In this document: one piece after another, positions 12,831 to 24,567 of the stretch
Numbering within the stretch: position 1 is the first letter of the stretch
Layout: every line of letters begins with the position of its first letter
Notes under the pieces: model-generated
The model's input: only the letters and a program-made list of their open reading frames with translations
Database searches by the model: none
What the model was told of the DNA's origin: nothing
DNA from: Adiantum capillus-veneris
Taxonomy: Eukaryota; Streptophyta; Polypodiopsida; Polypodiales; Pteridaceae
Direction: 5' to 3'
DNA length: 64,000 nucleotides
NCBI GenBank assembly: GCA_014529385.2
Contig: CM043946.1
Coordinates: 36,469,058-36,533,057, forward strand
Program-made: the position numbers and the translations under genes

Positions 12831-12918
<88 letters not shown>
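12831..12918. repeat. (CT)n microsatellite at the duplication border
   Basis: This tract ends where the 8 kb duplicated segment begins (GTTGACTATACC at 12919). The second copy also starts with CT repeats, at 22972-22980, directly after a LINE tail. Confidence 0.95.
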
Positions 12919-12921
<3 letters not shown>

Positions 12922-13265
12922 GACTATACCTCACCCCCCCCTCCTTGTCTCGCCCTCTGTGGGCTACTCCCAACCCGGACCTCGCGCTCGTCCAAATCCG
13001 CGCGTGCTCTCGGCCATACACAACCCCTATCCCCTCTCCCTCCCTCACCCCCTCCCCCGCCCTGATGCTCTCTCTCTCGTGCTCTGTCTCGCGTGCAGGC
13101 GGCACCCGGCTCCACACCCGCGTGCGCTCTCCCTTTCAACCAGCCCGCGTAGGTGCCGCTTGACACACATACACACACACACGCTGCGCACACACACACA
13201 CACACCCATTCACCCCCCCTCCGTCTCTGCGTCACCCATAGCACTGCCGAAAAGAAAAATAAAAT

Positions 13266-13268
<3 letters not shown>

Positions 13269-13357
<89 letters not shown>
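13269..13357. repeat. (TA)n microsatellite
   Basis: About 89 bp of AT dinucleotides. The second copy near 23.35 kb has only a few units, so the array expanded or contracted after the duplication. Confidence 0.97.
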
Positions 13358-13361
<4 letters not shown>

Positions 13362-13484
13362 CAATAACCCCCTCGTTCCCACACACACATACGCACACAC
13401 ATGAATATACAATAACCCCCCTATTCCCAGACACGCATACGCACACACATGAATATATACACATACACACACGCACACACCTAT

Positions 13485-13488
<4 letters not shown>

Positions 13489-13532
<44 letters not shown>
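13489..13532. repeat. (CA)n microsatellite
   Basis: About 44 bp of CA repeat, shorter in the second copy near 23.50 kb. Confidence 0.95.
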
Positions 13533-13535
<3 letters not shown>

Positions 13536-13994
13536 TATACACATGTACCACACAACATACAAAAAGAAAACCGAAGGAATTGTACGCCATCGACATCGAC
13601 AACAAAGAAGACGGCCAGAATCACACGCCGCCGGCAAGAAAAAGAAGAAATGCGCAGAAGGCATGCCCCAACCGACCCTAAAAAGACATACACGCTACAC
13701 CGACGCACAGGCAATACACCATTTTCCGGCATCACGCAACCACGACGCCATTTCCAGGAACTTGTAGGTTATGATCATCATTTCTTCAGTTTTCACCCAA
13801 GCCTTATAAATTCCCAAATTGTAAATTCCCTCTCTCTAGGTGATGGTCACAAAGGCCCACCTAGAGATTTTCATTTTAAATAACTCCCAAGACAAAGCAA
13901 GGGTCAACCACATCGGGCCCACCGCCTTGCTTTGTCTCCCCGATTAGCTGACCCTAATCAAATCGGGATTACCCTAATCCAAGCAGTCAACACC

Positions 13995-14003
13995 TATAAA
14001 AGG
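13995..14003 (+). promoter_or_regulatory. E1 LTR TATA box
   Basis: TATAAAAGG within CACCTATAAAAGGGC. It is conserved at 31601-31609 in the duplicated LTR and is in the orientation of E1 pol, so it is the likely LTR promoter. Confidence 0.6.
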
Positions 14004-14602
14004 GCACTGAGAGGTCACTATCGGGAAGGGGGGGCGGGGGGGGGGGGGGAATTTATGAGAGGTCAGCACTTGGTAGAGTTTTAGTGGGGAGAGAGTTGAC
14101 ACTATTGGCATCACGGGGAGGGGGCTTGTGTGATGGTTTGCTTTGGGAATTGCACCATGTGAAGGGAACCACGCCCACCTCTCGACTCCAATGGTCGACA
14201 CACACACACATACATGTTCTTGGTAGCAAAGTTTCACAATCATTGAGTCGTCTTTAGAGAACGCACCAAGTAGTTTCACCATCTTTTTTTCCTACCTCTC
14301 TATCACCACGGTGTGCCGCCTCGCTGGAAGGAAGGGCATTGTAAATACTGCAGAAATAATTCTCCCTCACACCCCCGAGGGTTTTCATCATTTGTTAATC
14401 TCTCTCTCTCTCTCTCTCTCTGTCTCTTTGTGTGTGTAAGTTTGTGTGTGCGTAAGTTTGCGGTGTTTATATCATCGTGGTCTGCGTTCTAGCTGCTCAA
14501 AGCTAGGTGGTGCCCCCTGTTCGCTTTATCGTGATAGGCTCGAGGCATGCCATTCGGCCCCCGGCGTTTTAGAGGCCGTTGGGGTTTTCTTTGCTCCTGT
14601 CA

Positions 14603-17172
14603 ATACCATTTAGTATCTCTACTAGCCCATTATATTGAGGATAATAGGGTGTGGAGTGCCACTGCTAGATGCCCAGTTGTTCCATTAATTCAGCAACTAA
14701 GTCTACCCTATATCTAAGCCCTCTATCTCAGATGATTTCAAGTGAAGTACCAAACTTGAAGCTGATGTTTTCGAAAATGAATTTGGCTACTTCTTTAGTT
14801 GTTATCCTAGTAGTTGGTGCAGCTTCTGCCCATTTAGTCATGTAGTCTAGTACTCCCATAATGATGTATTGTTTACCAAACCGCACTCTAGGAAGAGGAC
14901 TTATGGCATCTATTGCCCATTTCTCAAAAGGTACAAAAGAAAGAATTGTAGTTTGTGCTCATAAATGAGTCACCTAGTTCCTACTCTCTAGCACTATGTG
15001 CATGTTTTACACCAATGATGTACATCCCTTTTGAGGCTAGGCCAAGTAAAACGTGCTTGCAAGGTTTTTTTGCTAGTGATGGCTAGTGCGTAGTGCATAC
15101 CACAAACACCATCGTGGAAACTTGAGACGATTTCCATGATCTCTTGAGATAGAGGCACTCTTCAAAGGATTTGGTCCTTCCCTTTGCAATATAGAGCATT
15201 GTTGATGAGCTGATATTTGGTGGCCTTACAAGTGAGCCAACGTTATTGACTTTTGGTGAAATCTTCAGGAGATTCCCCTATTTTGAAGAACTGCACAATA
15301 TCATTCATGGCATCACATCCTTGGAATAATGGCAACTTCAATTTAATGGCATTGATCTATTACTTGTTCAGTTGCTAGTGCATCCGCTTCTTGATTTTCA
15401 GTCCTAGGCACATGATGGATCTGGGCTGCTTGAAAATGTCCCAGAAGCTTTTTGACTTGCCAGAGATGTGCTAATAAACATTGATTTTTATAGGCCCAAG
15501 TACCTCTAACTTGCTTGACAAGTAGCAAAGCATCACCAATTATATTTAATCCTTAGATGCCATGTGTTCTGCACCACTCTAGCCCTAGAATAAGAGCTAG
15601 ATAATCCAACTCATTGTTGGAGTGTGCATTTTCAAGTAGTTTTCCTACATAAAAGTTTTTCTCACCTACTTCATCGAAAATGACATTGCGTGCAACAGCC
15701 TTACTAGTGGTTCTTTTATAAGCACCATCAAAGTAGCGGGAGTGTGCATCTTCTAATTAGAATGGTGGAGTAGACAATTCTTCAGTACCTGGTTTTATCT
15801 TCACCTTCTTCTCAAAGTGGCAATGTGTATGGATTCTTGCTAGACTAGCTCAAGTGGAGCCGTCAACTTGCATAGTGTAGCCATATGCTTGCAGTCTGGA
15901 CCAACCATTTCACAATTCTAGGAGACACATCCATACGTTGCAAGACATAAGGGAAAACCTTTTACATAGTTAGGATTACAAATTTTTGGTGTAACAAGTA
16001 GGTCCTGAGTTTGCTAATTGCAAACATGAGTGCTAGAACCATCTGTTTTGCATTAGTGTAGCCTTTGTTTGGGCTAGTCATCACTCTACTAGCTAAGTAT
16101 ATAGGCCTCATAAAGGAGGTTGTGTTATCCTTCTATATCAAAATAGCCCCAAGTGTGTTATTACCTACACTGGGATTGACATAAAATGTTTCTTTCCATT
16201 GACATGGTGCAATGGTGGGTAGTGGTTCCAAAATCTCCTTCACTTCACCATACTATTGTTTATTCTCTTCAATCGAAGTGAAAACATCTTTGTGTGCAAG
16301 ATGTTGTAGAGGTAGAACCACCTTATAGAGTAGGTGGATGGATCTACTCATATATCTCACTTTCTAAAGAAACAAGATGAGTTGCTCCATCGAGGTTGGT
16401 GAGGGGAGTGATACCAAAGCTTCGACTTTGCTTGGATTCGCTTCAATACCCCTGGCTGAAACTACATGATCAAGTAGAGTTACCTGGTTCTTAGCAATGT
16501 GGCATTTATCTACATTCACTTTCTCACCCAATGATTGTAGCCTAGAAAACACCTCATAAACCTTTTCTAGGTGTAGTGTGCGAGAACTATAAATGAAAAA
16601 GTCATCAATGAATACGCTTACAGAGCTACCAAACTAGGATTGGAAAATATAGGTCACAAATCTTTGAAAAATAGCTTGGGCATTTGTGAGGAAAAATGGC
16701 ATTACCCTATAGGTAAAACAACCCCAAGGACTGATAAAACTTGTCAACTTTTGATATTCATCCACGATTATGATCTAAAAATGCCCTGAGTAGCAGTCGC
16801 ACACTGTGTATCACTCATGACCCACCATCGCATTTAGGACTTCATCTTAGAAAGGAAGAGGAAAATGATCCCTCTTTTATGCTGCATTTAGAGGCTTGTA
16901 GTCAATGCACACTCGCCGTTTGCCATTCTGCTTGGGTGTCATCACTATTGGAGAAACCAACTCTGAATCTTCCATTAAATAAATGAATCTTGCAACATCT
17001 AAGAGCTTTCTTCTCTCTTTGAGCAATGCCTCATGATAGATTCACCTCGTCACCACAACTTTTGTGCCACAAGCTTATTGCCATTCTTTAGCTTGATGTG
17101 ATGTTGCACTATCGACACCCCAATGATGTTTCCATATTCATCATTAAACAAAGAGGTAAAAATTTTCAGCAT
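14603..17172 (-). pseudogene. minus-strand Ty3 pol remnant (RT, RNase H, integrase), copy 1
   Basis: Read on the minus strand from about 17172. The RT begins IVQHHIKLKNGNK. The thumb at 16364-16552 has VNVDKCHIAKNQVTLLDHV and IEANPSKVEALV. The RNase H end at 15343-15528 has HHVPRTENQEADALA. The integrase runs to QYNGLVEILNG, where E1's LTR cuts it. Many stops and frameshifts are present. The right end is a sharp junction with another minus-strand fragment. Confidence 0.8.
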
Positions 17173-18111
17173 AACCACATAACCGAGTTTCCACATACAA
17201 ACTCGGTCATACATATCCCGCAAGTAAAATGTTCTTTACTGTTAGTTCATGTGCAAATGATCGCCACATGCTTCTTCATGCAAACCTTCTAGAATGGCTG
17301 GGATTTCCTCAGTGTGAGGTACTCTCCTAGAAACCTGATCCATGCCTCGTTGGTACAAATCACCTTCCAAGAATAAGAAAGCACTTGCGTTCTTAACAAG
17401 ACTCATTTTTTTTCTTTGATGAAACCTTCTAAAAACTCTCCTTCCAATATGTAGCTGACAATTGAGCTAAGGATTCCATCCCTTTGTACTTTGGTTTCTT
17501 TATGAAGACTCTAACCATGACAACCTGCACTTCATTTTGGCCGAATGGAGTGAACTTATTTGGATTCCAACCTTTCATTCTTGCATGCCCAAATGCCTAA
17601 AATTTGCTTTACAATGAGAAGTGCATCCCCCTTTACCATGACCCGTAGTACATTTTGAGCCAAACACATCCTCAAACCATGAATTAACACGTCATATTCA
17701 GCTTCATTATTGTTATTAGATCCTTCCAAAATGACCTGCTCCTTCATCACAAATTCTCCTCCCGGGTCAACCAACACAAGCCCTCCCCCTGCTTTACCTA
17801 TGACTTTCCTAAAGGCTCCATCAAAGAATAATGTGAATGCATAAGGTATACCTTTAGGTGGGGATGGAGGTAGAGACTTTACTGTCATAAAAACTAATAT
17901 CTAACAACTCCAAATTATTCTCTCTTATTTAACTGATCATTTAATATGCGAGGATAAAGGAAACAAGTGTTGGAATATTACAATGTGCTTCTAGGCTTGT
18001 CTCAGCACGGGACCAAGAAGTGAGAGAAGTTAACATCTCTCTAAAGGTCCAATAGGAGATAGCTTACCAAAGAGCAATGTGCATGTAATGGAGCTCAAGG
18101 ATATGACGGGT
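17173..18111 (-). pseudogene. Ty3 RNase H fragment (copy 2 of 4)
   Basis: Near-identical to the fragment at about 6849-7765. 17556-17888 is an open RNase H with FFDGAF, NNEAEYDVLIHGL and VKGDALLIVKQ. It is joined on the left to an unrelated minus-strand RT and on the right to the LTR of a plus-strand element. Confidence 0.8.
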
Positions 18112-19662
18112 TGCTTCGTTAAAGCCTCCAAAGGTAATTGTTGCAAGTCCTTAAGGCTAGGACCATTAGATAAGAAGTCGGGAACACTGTGAGCTATAAT
18201 TTAGCATTTCCTATAATTAAGAAAATTCTCCTTAATTATAGGATGCGCCTTTGACTTTGTCAATATGCTCACTATAGACTAAGTATGTGGTCTAGAGTAC
18301 AAGGAGCCTACCAAAAGCACATTAATTTGGCCTGTCCCAAATTAGCAGGTAGCAGCTACCCCGAGGCGATCGCATAGAATTCCCTAGATTATGGCTAAAA
18401 GATGGTCCTAATGATTTATGTTATAACTCTATGTCTATAGTTCAGTTAAAAGACTATGGTCATACTAAGGTTTAAGGATAATGCCACGTAGGCATGCCAT
18501 GTCAGCGTTCCACATAGGATTAGCACATGGGCAAGCATGGAGCTCACATGGGCTCAAGGAGTCTTCAAGAAGATAAGGTGAGTCATTTGGCTCAAAGGGG
18601 AAGTCTTGAGTAAGGCAAATAGCCTCACTCACTTGCTATAAGCCTCCATAGGCTATCCAATAGGAATAAGGCATGTAAAGGGCAAGGCATGGCCTTGAAG
18701 GCAAGGTATCCAATGAAGGTAAGAGAGAGAGGGAAGTGAGAGGCTAGAGAACCAAAGGGAGGGCGTGGATGAGCCTCAAGACAATGCAAGAGATGGAAAA
18801 TTAGACCCCTTGTGCATGTGTGTGTGTGTGTGTGTGTGTGTGAGGAAGAGTAGGCAAAAGCATTCTCATTGGCCCTCACTCACAAGGCACATGCTAGAGC
18901 AAGCCCCTCACACAAAACCAATGCATCTAGTGTATTTTCATTCATTCTTCAAGGCACGAGCAAGGAGTTCTCTCTTCTCTCTCACACTCCCATTGTGAGG
19001 AAGTCAAAGTGCCAAGCTTTTAATGGAAAGCTTCAGATCCTTCTCCAAGCTTGAGAAGTAGAGAGCCTACATCAACAACTCTTGTATATGGAATGCAAAT
19101 CCAAGCAAGAGACATGCTTAAGCACGCTCATCTTCTCTCCATCTTCATTACTATGCTATGATAAGCTCTTTGAGTAATCTATGGATAAGAATACTTCTTT
19201 CTCGTATGAATACTTCTTCTTCCCTCGATCTACCCCATTCCCTGCTAGCTCTCTCCTCCTTTGAAGGTGTCTGAGGTCTTGGGACGGAGGGTTGGGTTAT
19301 GTTAAGTTGTAGAAAGAAGCATGTTGTGATGCGTGAGGTTTCCATCTTCATGGCATCTAAGTTGTCTTAAGGAACACAAAGCTTGTATTGTAAACAAGAC
19401 TCTCCTTATGGGGGTTCCTATAATACAAAAGCCTTTTGAAGGGGGGACCAGCTCCAAATAAATCCGGTCCTCAACTGTTGTCAATCTCTCTTTGTCTCTC
19501 TTTTTCAAGTTATTGTTCATGCCATGCTAGATAGTTGTGTAGATCATGATGATATCTCTAGCCAAGCACTTTCTCTATGTTCTTAAAGAATTTGCTTAAT
19601 GTAAAGCTCGCTAAGTCATGCTATTTTCCGCTAGTTACAGAATAAGTTCAATTTTTGTTACA
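18112..19662 (+). repeat. LTR of the gag-bearing element (copy 1)
   Basis: The right end is firm: ...TTGTTACA followed directly by a tRNA-iMet primer site. The left end is placed where similarity to 7548-7765 stops. Copies lie at about 42240-43802 and 45249-46812. It contains a short (GT)n tract at 18820-18841. No matching 3' LTR is present in the window. Confidence 0.6.
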
Positions 19663-19663
19663 T

Positions 19664-19678
19664 TGGTATCAGAGCATT
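19664..19678 (+). other. primer-binding site, initiator Met tRNA
   Basis: TGGTATCAGAGCATT is the classic plant retrotransposon primer site complementary to the 3' end of tRNA-iMet. It lies one base after the LTR end. In the second and third copies (near 43.8 and 46.8 kb) it reads TGGTATTAGAGC, a C-to-T change. Confidence 0.9.
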
Positions 19679-19778
19679 ATTTTTTTTTTTCTTGCTTAAG
19701 AAGGGAGGTCCTAGAGTAGTTCACGAAGGTTGGAATTGCTTTTTGCAACACGAAGTAGCATTTACACAATCTACGAAC

Positions 19779-21011
19779 ATGGCTGAAATAATCAAGAGAG
19801 TAGAATTAGTGTAGATGACTTTGATTTTGCACATGACGGTGCAACTAATGATGCTCCTATGCTTGTGAATTTTCTTGTCTCCAGTATACAACAAGCAATG
19901 GGTAATCCTGCTCTACACGCTGAAGTGCAAGCTCAACTTCAAGCTAGCACATTACCCATAATTCCCCAAGATGAAAGACTTTTTGAGAGGCCTCATGGTG
20001 AGACTTCCAAAAGAGGGATTCTTGCGGGAAAAGGAGAGAAAATCCGATTGGTATCCCATGAGCATAGAGGCAAGGAATTGCCTCCTCAAAGTCATGAGAG
20101 TACACATGAGGATAAATCTCCAATGGAAGTAAAGGAACACACTTCTAATTCTTCCGATGATGAGGATGTAGCTCCTTGACGATGGAGGTCTCAAAGGTCA
20201 CAGTCACCACCAAAAACAAAGAGATCTCCACCTCCTTGTGAAGACAAGAAGAGGGAAAGGAAAGATAGAAGGAAGGCAAAGAGAAGGAAGAAATCTCCAT
20301 CTTCTTCTTCTTCCTCCCCTTCATCTTCCTCTTCTGATGAAAGTAGCGGCTTATCACCGCCTAGGAGGAGAGGACACCGAAGTTCTTATGCTGCTTGGAA
20401 GAGGTCCGACAAGATGAAGAAATTCAAAGAGGGAGGAAAGAACATCCCTTTTCTCACCTATGATGGCACCTACGGCGCCTTAGACAAAGTGTTGGCCTTC
20501 ATCCAACAATTTGATACAGCCTTAGGAGATGAGGATTTCACGGAGTCCTCCAAGCTTCGAAATGTGTCCATGCATTTACAGAAGTCTGCCAGACAATGGT
20601 GGGCTAGTCTACGAGCAAATGGGCAAGCTCCAAAGACATGGAAGAACATGAGAGATTCAATAATGAAGCAATTTCTTCCAGGAGATGCCGAAGACAAAGT
20701 GCTCACAGCATGGAGAAGCTTGAAGATGTCTCCTTATGAATCTATCCACAAGTATGTAGACAAATTTTGGCAGTTACATCTCAAAGCAACGATCTACAAA
20801 AAGATAGATTTTGGGGAGCAAAAGCAACAATTTTGTGGTGGTCTTTCGAAGGATATGGCTGAGTATGTCAACTCCCAAGAGCCAAAGACCATCTCTACAG
20901 TTATTCACCACACTCTGGCTGCTCCTCGCATCAATTTCCAACAAGGGGCTAATAAGAATTTTAAGCCCATGGATACAAAGGATCGAGGCGAGCCCAAAGG
21001 GTGGAACAACG
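19779..21011 (+). pseudogene. gag capsid region, truncated by a LINE (copy 1)
   Basis: The ATG at 19779 follows the primer site. A one-base loss near 19786 and a TGA at 20177-20179 interrupt the frame; the TGA is also present in the copy at 57 kb. After a basic Ser/Arg/Lys-rich stretch, 20414-21011 encodes a Retrotrans_gag-type capsid domain (FLTYDGTYGALDKVLAFIQQ, ARQWWASLRANG, TWKNMRDSIMKQFLP, PYESIHKYVDKFWQL). The frame stops matching gag at 21011, where the LINE begins. The zinc knuckle survives only in the copy at 58 kb. Confidence 0.85.
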
Positions 21012-22926
21012 CCGATGTGATCAAATGGACGGGAGATTTTACCATGAGTGGATGTGTGATATGTTCAACCTTGCACTTCAACATGGTATGCCTTATGATT
21101 GGAGTACTAATTGGGTTAAGACTTTGCATAAAGGAGGGGATGTAAAGAATGTAAGCAACTACCGGACTATAATGATTGGGTCTCTTATGGCAAAGTTGTT
21201 TGGGTGCATAATGGAGATGAAATTGAGTGATTGGGCTGAAGAGAATGACAAGCGTGCAAAGGGACAAGCGGGTTTTCATCGATGCCATAGCACCATTGAT
21301 CATCTTGTCACTCTTCGTGTTCTTATGGAGGAAAGTCGGTTGAAAGGCAAGCGATTGTATTGTTGTTTTGTGGACTTTAAGAAAGCCTTTGATATGATTC
21401 CACGTAACAATTTGTGGAGAAGGATGGAAGAACTCCAAGTGCCAATTGAGTTTATGCTTGCGGTTTCTCGAATCTATGAGAAGGTTATTTGTCAATTGCG
21501 CATGGGAAGAGAAATTTCAGAAATTTTTGTAAGCACTATTGGGGTTAAACAAGGATGTCCATTGTCACCAACTCTCTTTGGTCTATGCATCGATCAATTG
21601 GAACAAATGGTACTTGACTTTATGCAAGAAGAAGGCATTGAAGAGGTCACTATTTGCAATGCGGTAATCATGCTTTTGTTGTATGCGGATGATGTAGTGC
21701 TTCTAGCACACACTTTAGAAGATGCACAAAAGCTTATGGTTGTCCTTGAGAACTTTTGCTTGCATAGTGGGCTGATTGTAAATGAATTCAAAACAAAGGT
21801 TATGCTTGTGAAAACCAACCATAAGGAGAAGCCATGCATTGTGTACAACAACGAGACACTTGAAGTTGTTGAGAGCTTTAAGTACCTTGGCCTTGAGGTT
21901 CCATCCAATCACAAGTGGCATGAATGTGCTATGCGTCGTTTGGAAGCGGGAAAGAGAGCATATTATGCATTTGAGAACATGTGTAATGCGGGAAACATCA
22001 AGTGTTGGGTTCTCAAGAAGTATCTTTTTGATGCATTGGTGACACCGGTTCTTATTTATGGAGTTGAAGTGTGGGGCGGGAGCATCTCAAAGTCTACATG
22101 GAAAGAGTTTGAGAATGTCCAAAAGCGTTTTCTTACAAACTTTCTCCGAGTTAAGACACAAACACCATATATGCTCCTACTTCTTGAGTCGGGATCTCTT
22201 CCAATTGAGGTTATGGGCATGGAAAGGGTTGTGGAGTACATGATAAAGATGCGTCAAAACCCCTCACATCGACTTCCTACAATTGCATGGGAAGCAAGCA
22301 AAAAAGTTCAAAAGACGCATAAAAGCAAGATCTTGAGCACGGGATGGATGCAAGACATAAAGAAGTGGTTTGGGAGATGGGATGCATTACACTTGCCACA
22401 TGATGCTTCAATTGACTCTCAAGTGAATGAAGCTTTTCTACAACGCCAATGTATTACGGCTTGGGAGAAATCCGGTGGGTCACGCTTCATACATTACACC
22501 ACCTATATTGCCCCCAACTACAAAACCATGTTCTTCGCTGAGAGAGGAAACTGTACTCACACTTACATGCTTGAGCCTATTCCCTTGTCCGCGATACGCA
22601 CTATCGCAACAATTCGGCCTAGCTCCCATTTCCTTCGATGCGAGATAGGGCGTTGGGGCAATGGAGAAGAGTCAAATCGATTGTGCACATTATGCTCATT
22701 GCAAGTTCGAGAGTCTGAGTACCACACACTACTAGAGTGCTCAGCTTTTGATCACATCCGAACTTGCTTCTCTCACATTTTCAGCCATAACTTAAACCTA
22801 CACACTTTCCTCTCCCAGCCAAAGTGTGGGCTCTCCATTGCGACTCTCATCACTACAACTTTGGAGCATCGAGAGTCACTCATCAGCCATACACATACTA
22901 CATCACATGTAACTTTGGTCCCATAG
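21012..22926 (+). CDS. LINE ORF2 reverse transcriptase (partial)
   Basis: About 638 codons without a stop; the first few bases upstream belong to the disrupted gag. It is a non-LTR reverse transcriptase. It begins inside RT with HKGGDVKNVSNYRTIMIGS, then GQAGFHRCHSTIDHL, the first catalytic Asp in CCFVDFKKAFDMIPR, GVKQGCPLSPTLFGLCID, and the catalytic box YADDVVLLA near 21680. A thumb follows with SFKYLGLEV. Near the C-terminus CTLC...EYHTLLEC forms a Cys/His cluster as in many LINE ORF2 proteins. The endonuclease end is missing, so the copy cannot move by itself. The lack of stops indicates a recent insertion. The LINE clade was not determined. Confidence 0.88.
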
Positions 22927-22971
22927 GTCATATTTGACCTCCGAGGATGATAATAAAATCTATCTATCTAT
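21012..22971 (+). mobile_element. 5'-truncated LINE with (TCTA)n tail
   Basis: Similarity to gag ends at 21011 and an open LINE ORF2 starts at once. After ORF2 there is a short 3' UTR and a tail of TCTA units (22959-22971), not poly(A). The tail runs straight into a CT tract that opens the second copy of the 8 kb duplication. The last 55 bp or so match the 3' end of the LINE at 61.9 kb. Confidence 0.85.
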
Positions 22972-23231
22972 CTCTCTCTCGTTGACTATACCTCCACCCC
23001 CCCCTCCTTGTCTCGCCCTTTGTGGGATACTCCCAACCCGGACCTCGCGCTCGTCCAAACCCGCGCGTGCTCTCGGCCATAAACAACCCCTATCCCCTCT
23101 CCCCTCCCTCACCCCCTCCCCCGCCCTCATGCTCTCTCTCTCGTGCTCTGTCTCGCGTGCAGGCGGCACCCGGCTCCACATCCGCGTGCGCTCTCCCTCT
23201 CAACCAGCCCGCGCAGGTGCCGCTTAACACA

Positions 23232-23262
<31 letters not shown>

Positions 23263-23956
23263 GTTGTGCGCACACACACACACACACCCATTCCCCCCCC
23301 CCCCTCCGTCTTTGCGTCGCCCACAGCACTGCCGAAAAGAAACAAAAATAATAATAAAAATATATATACATACAATAACCCCCTCGTTCCCACACACGCA
23401 TACGCACACACATGAATATACAATAACCCCCCCGTTCCCACACACGCATACGCACACACATGAATATATACACATACACACACGCACACACCTATACATA
23501 CACACACACACACACGCATATACGCACGTACCACACAACATACAAAAAGAAAACCGAAGGAATTGTACGCCATCGACAACAAAGAAGACGGCCCGAATCA
23601 CACGCTGCCGGCAACAAAAAGAAGAAATGCGTAGAAGGCATGCCCCAACCGACCCCGAAAAGACGTACACGCTACACCGACGCACCGGCAACACACCATT
23701 TGCTGGCATCACGGAACCACGACGCCATTTCTAGGAACTTGTAGGTTATGATCATCATTTCTTCAGTTTTCACCCAAGCCTTATAAATTCCCAAATTGTA
23801 AATTCCCTCTCTCTAGGTGATGGTCACAAAGGCCCACCTAGAGATTTTCATTTTAAATAACTCCCAAGACAAAGCAAGGGTCAACCACATCGGGCCCACC
23901 ACCTTGCTTTGTCTCCCTGATTAGCTGACCCTAATCAAATCGGGATTACCCTAATC
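22972..23956 (+). repeat. second copy of the E1 LTR, left part
   Basis: After a short CT tract, GTTGACTATACC and the following 970 bp match 12919-13975, with shorter (TA)n and (CA)n arrays. The CACTA element interrupts it at 23957. It continues at 31583. Confidence 0.85.
23954..23956. other. target-site duplication ATC (left)
   Basis: ATC here and at 31583-31585 flank the CACTA element. The first copy of the LTR has the uninterrupted site CTAATCCAAGCAG near 13976. Confidence 0.9.
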
Positions 23957-24052
23957 CACTACAAGAGGTTGTGTGCTCTTGTGACGCTGTTAGCGACGGA
24001 AATACATTGGGTTTTTATAACCCCCGGCGTCGCTAAAACCATCGTTAAGAGC

Positions 24053-24212
24053 ATCGCTACGAGAGCGTCTCTATAGGCGTCGCTATAAGCGTCGCTATAT
24101 AGCGACGCTTATAGCGACGCCTATAGCGACGTTTACACAGATGACTATAGCGACGCTTATAGCGACGCTACAGAGCCATAAATAGCGATGCTTATAGCGA
24201 CGCCCGAGAGAT
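24053..24212. repeat. left subterminal repeats with 56-bp perfect palindrome
   Basis: Repeated TAGCGACGC / GCGTCGCTA motifs in both orientations. 24071-24126 is a perfect palindrome. In the superfamily such subterminal repeats bind the element-encoded proteins. Confidence 0.9.
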
Positions 24213-24567
24213 TTTTTTTTGGTGGCAGGGCATTCAATGCCCTGCCACCCATCAACCATATTGTACTTGATTCACTTTTTAAAAAAAGTGCAAAGATAGA
24301 TAATAGACCCAAAATAATCACTCACAAGACGCATTGTTTGTAAAATTGACAATTGTACACATCAGAGGCAAAATGAATTGATTGGCAAATGTAATAATGA
24401 CAATTGTACAACATCATAGGCATAAAGAATTGATTGGCAAAAGGAACTGCGGTGACAAATGTAATAATATACATGGTTCAAAAAGACGTATAAAATCCAT
24501 CGCTTGATACATAAGCTATGAGAAACCCTAAACTAATGCTATCTAGCTACGGCTAAACTGACGTCGT

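Noticed and set aside
13210-13681. Open frames rich in His-Thr, Cys-Val or Ile-Tyr
   Set aside because: They translate (CA)n and (TA)n microsatellites of an LTR.
18625-18879. 84-codon His-Thr-containing frames near 18.6, 42.8 and 45.8 kb
   Set aside because: They arise from the (GT)n tract in the LTR of the gag-bearing element and its copies.
24053-24212. CRISPR-like array from repeated GCGTCGCTATA motifs
   Set aside because: The repeats are short, alternate in orientation, have no uniform spacers, and lie at the ends of a CACTA element in a plant genome.
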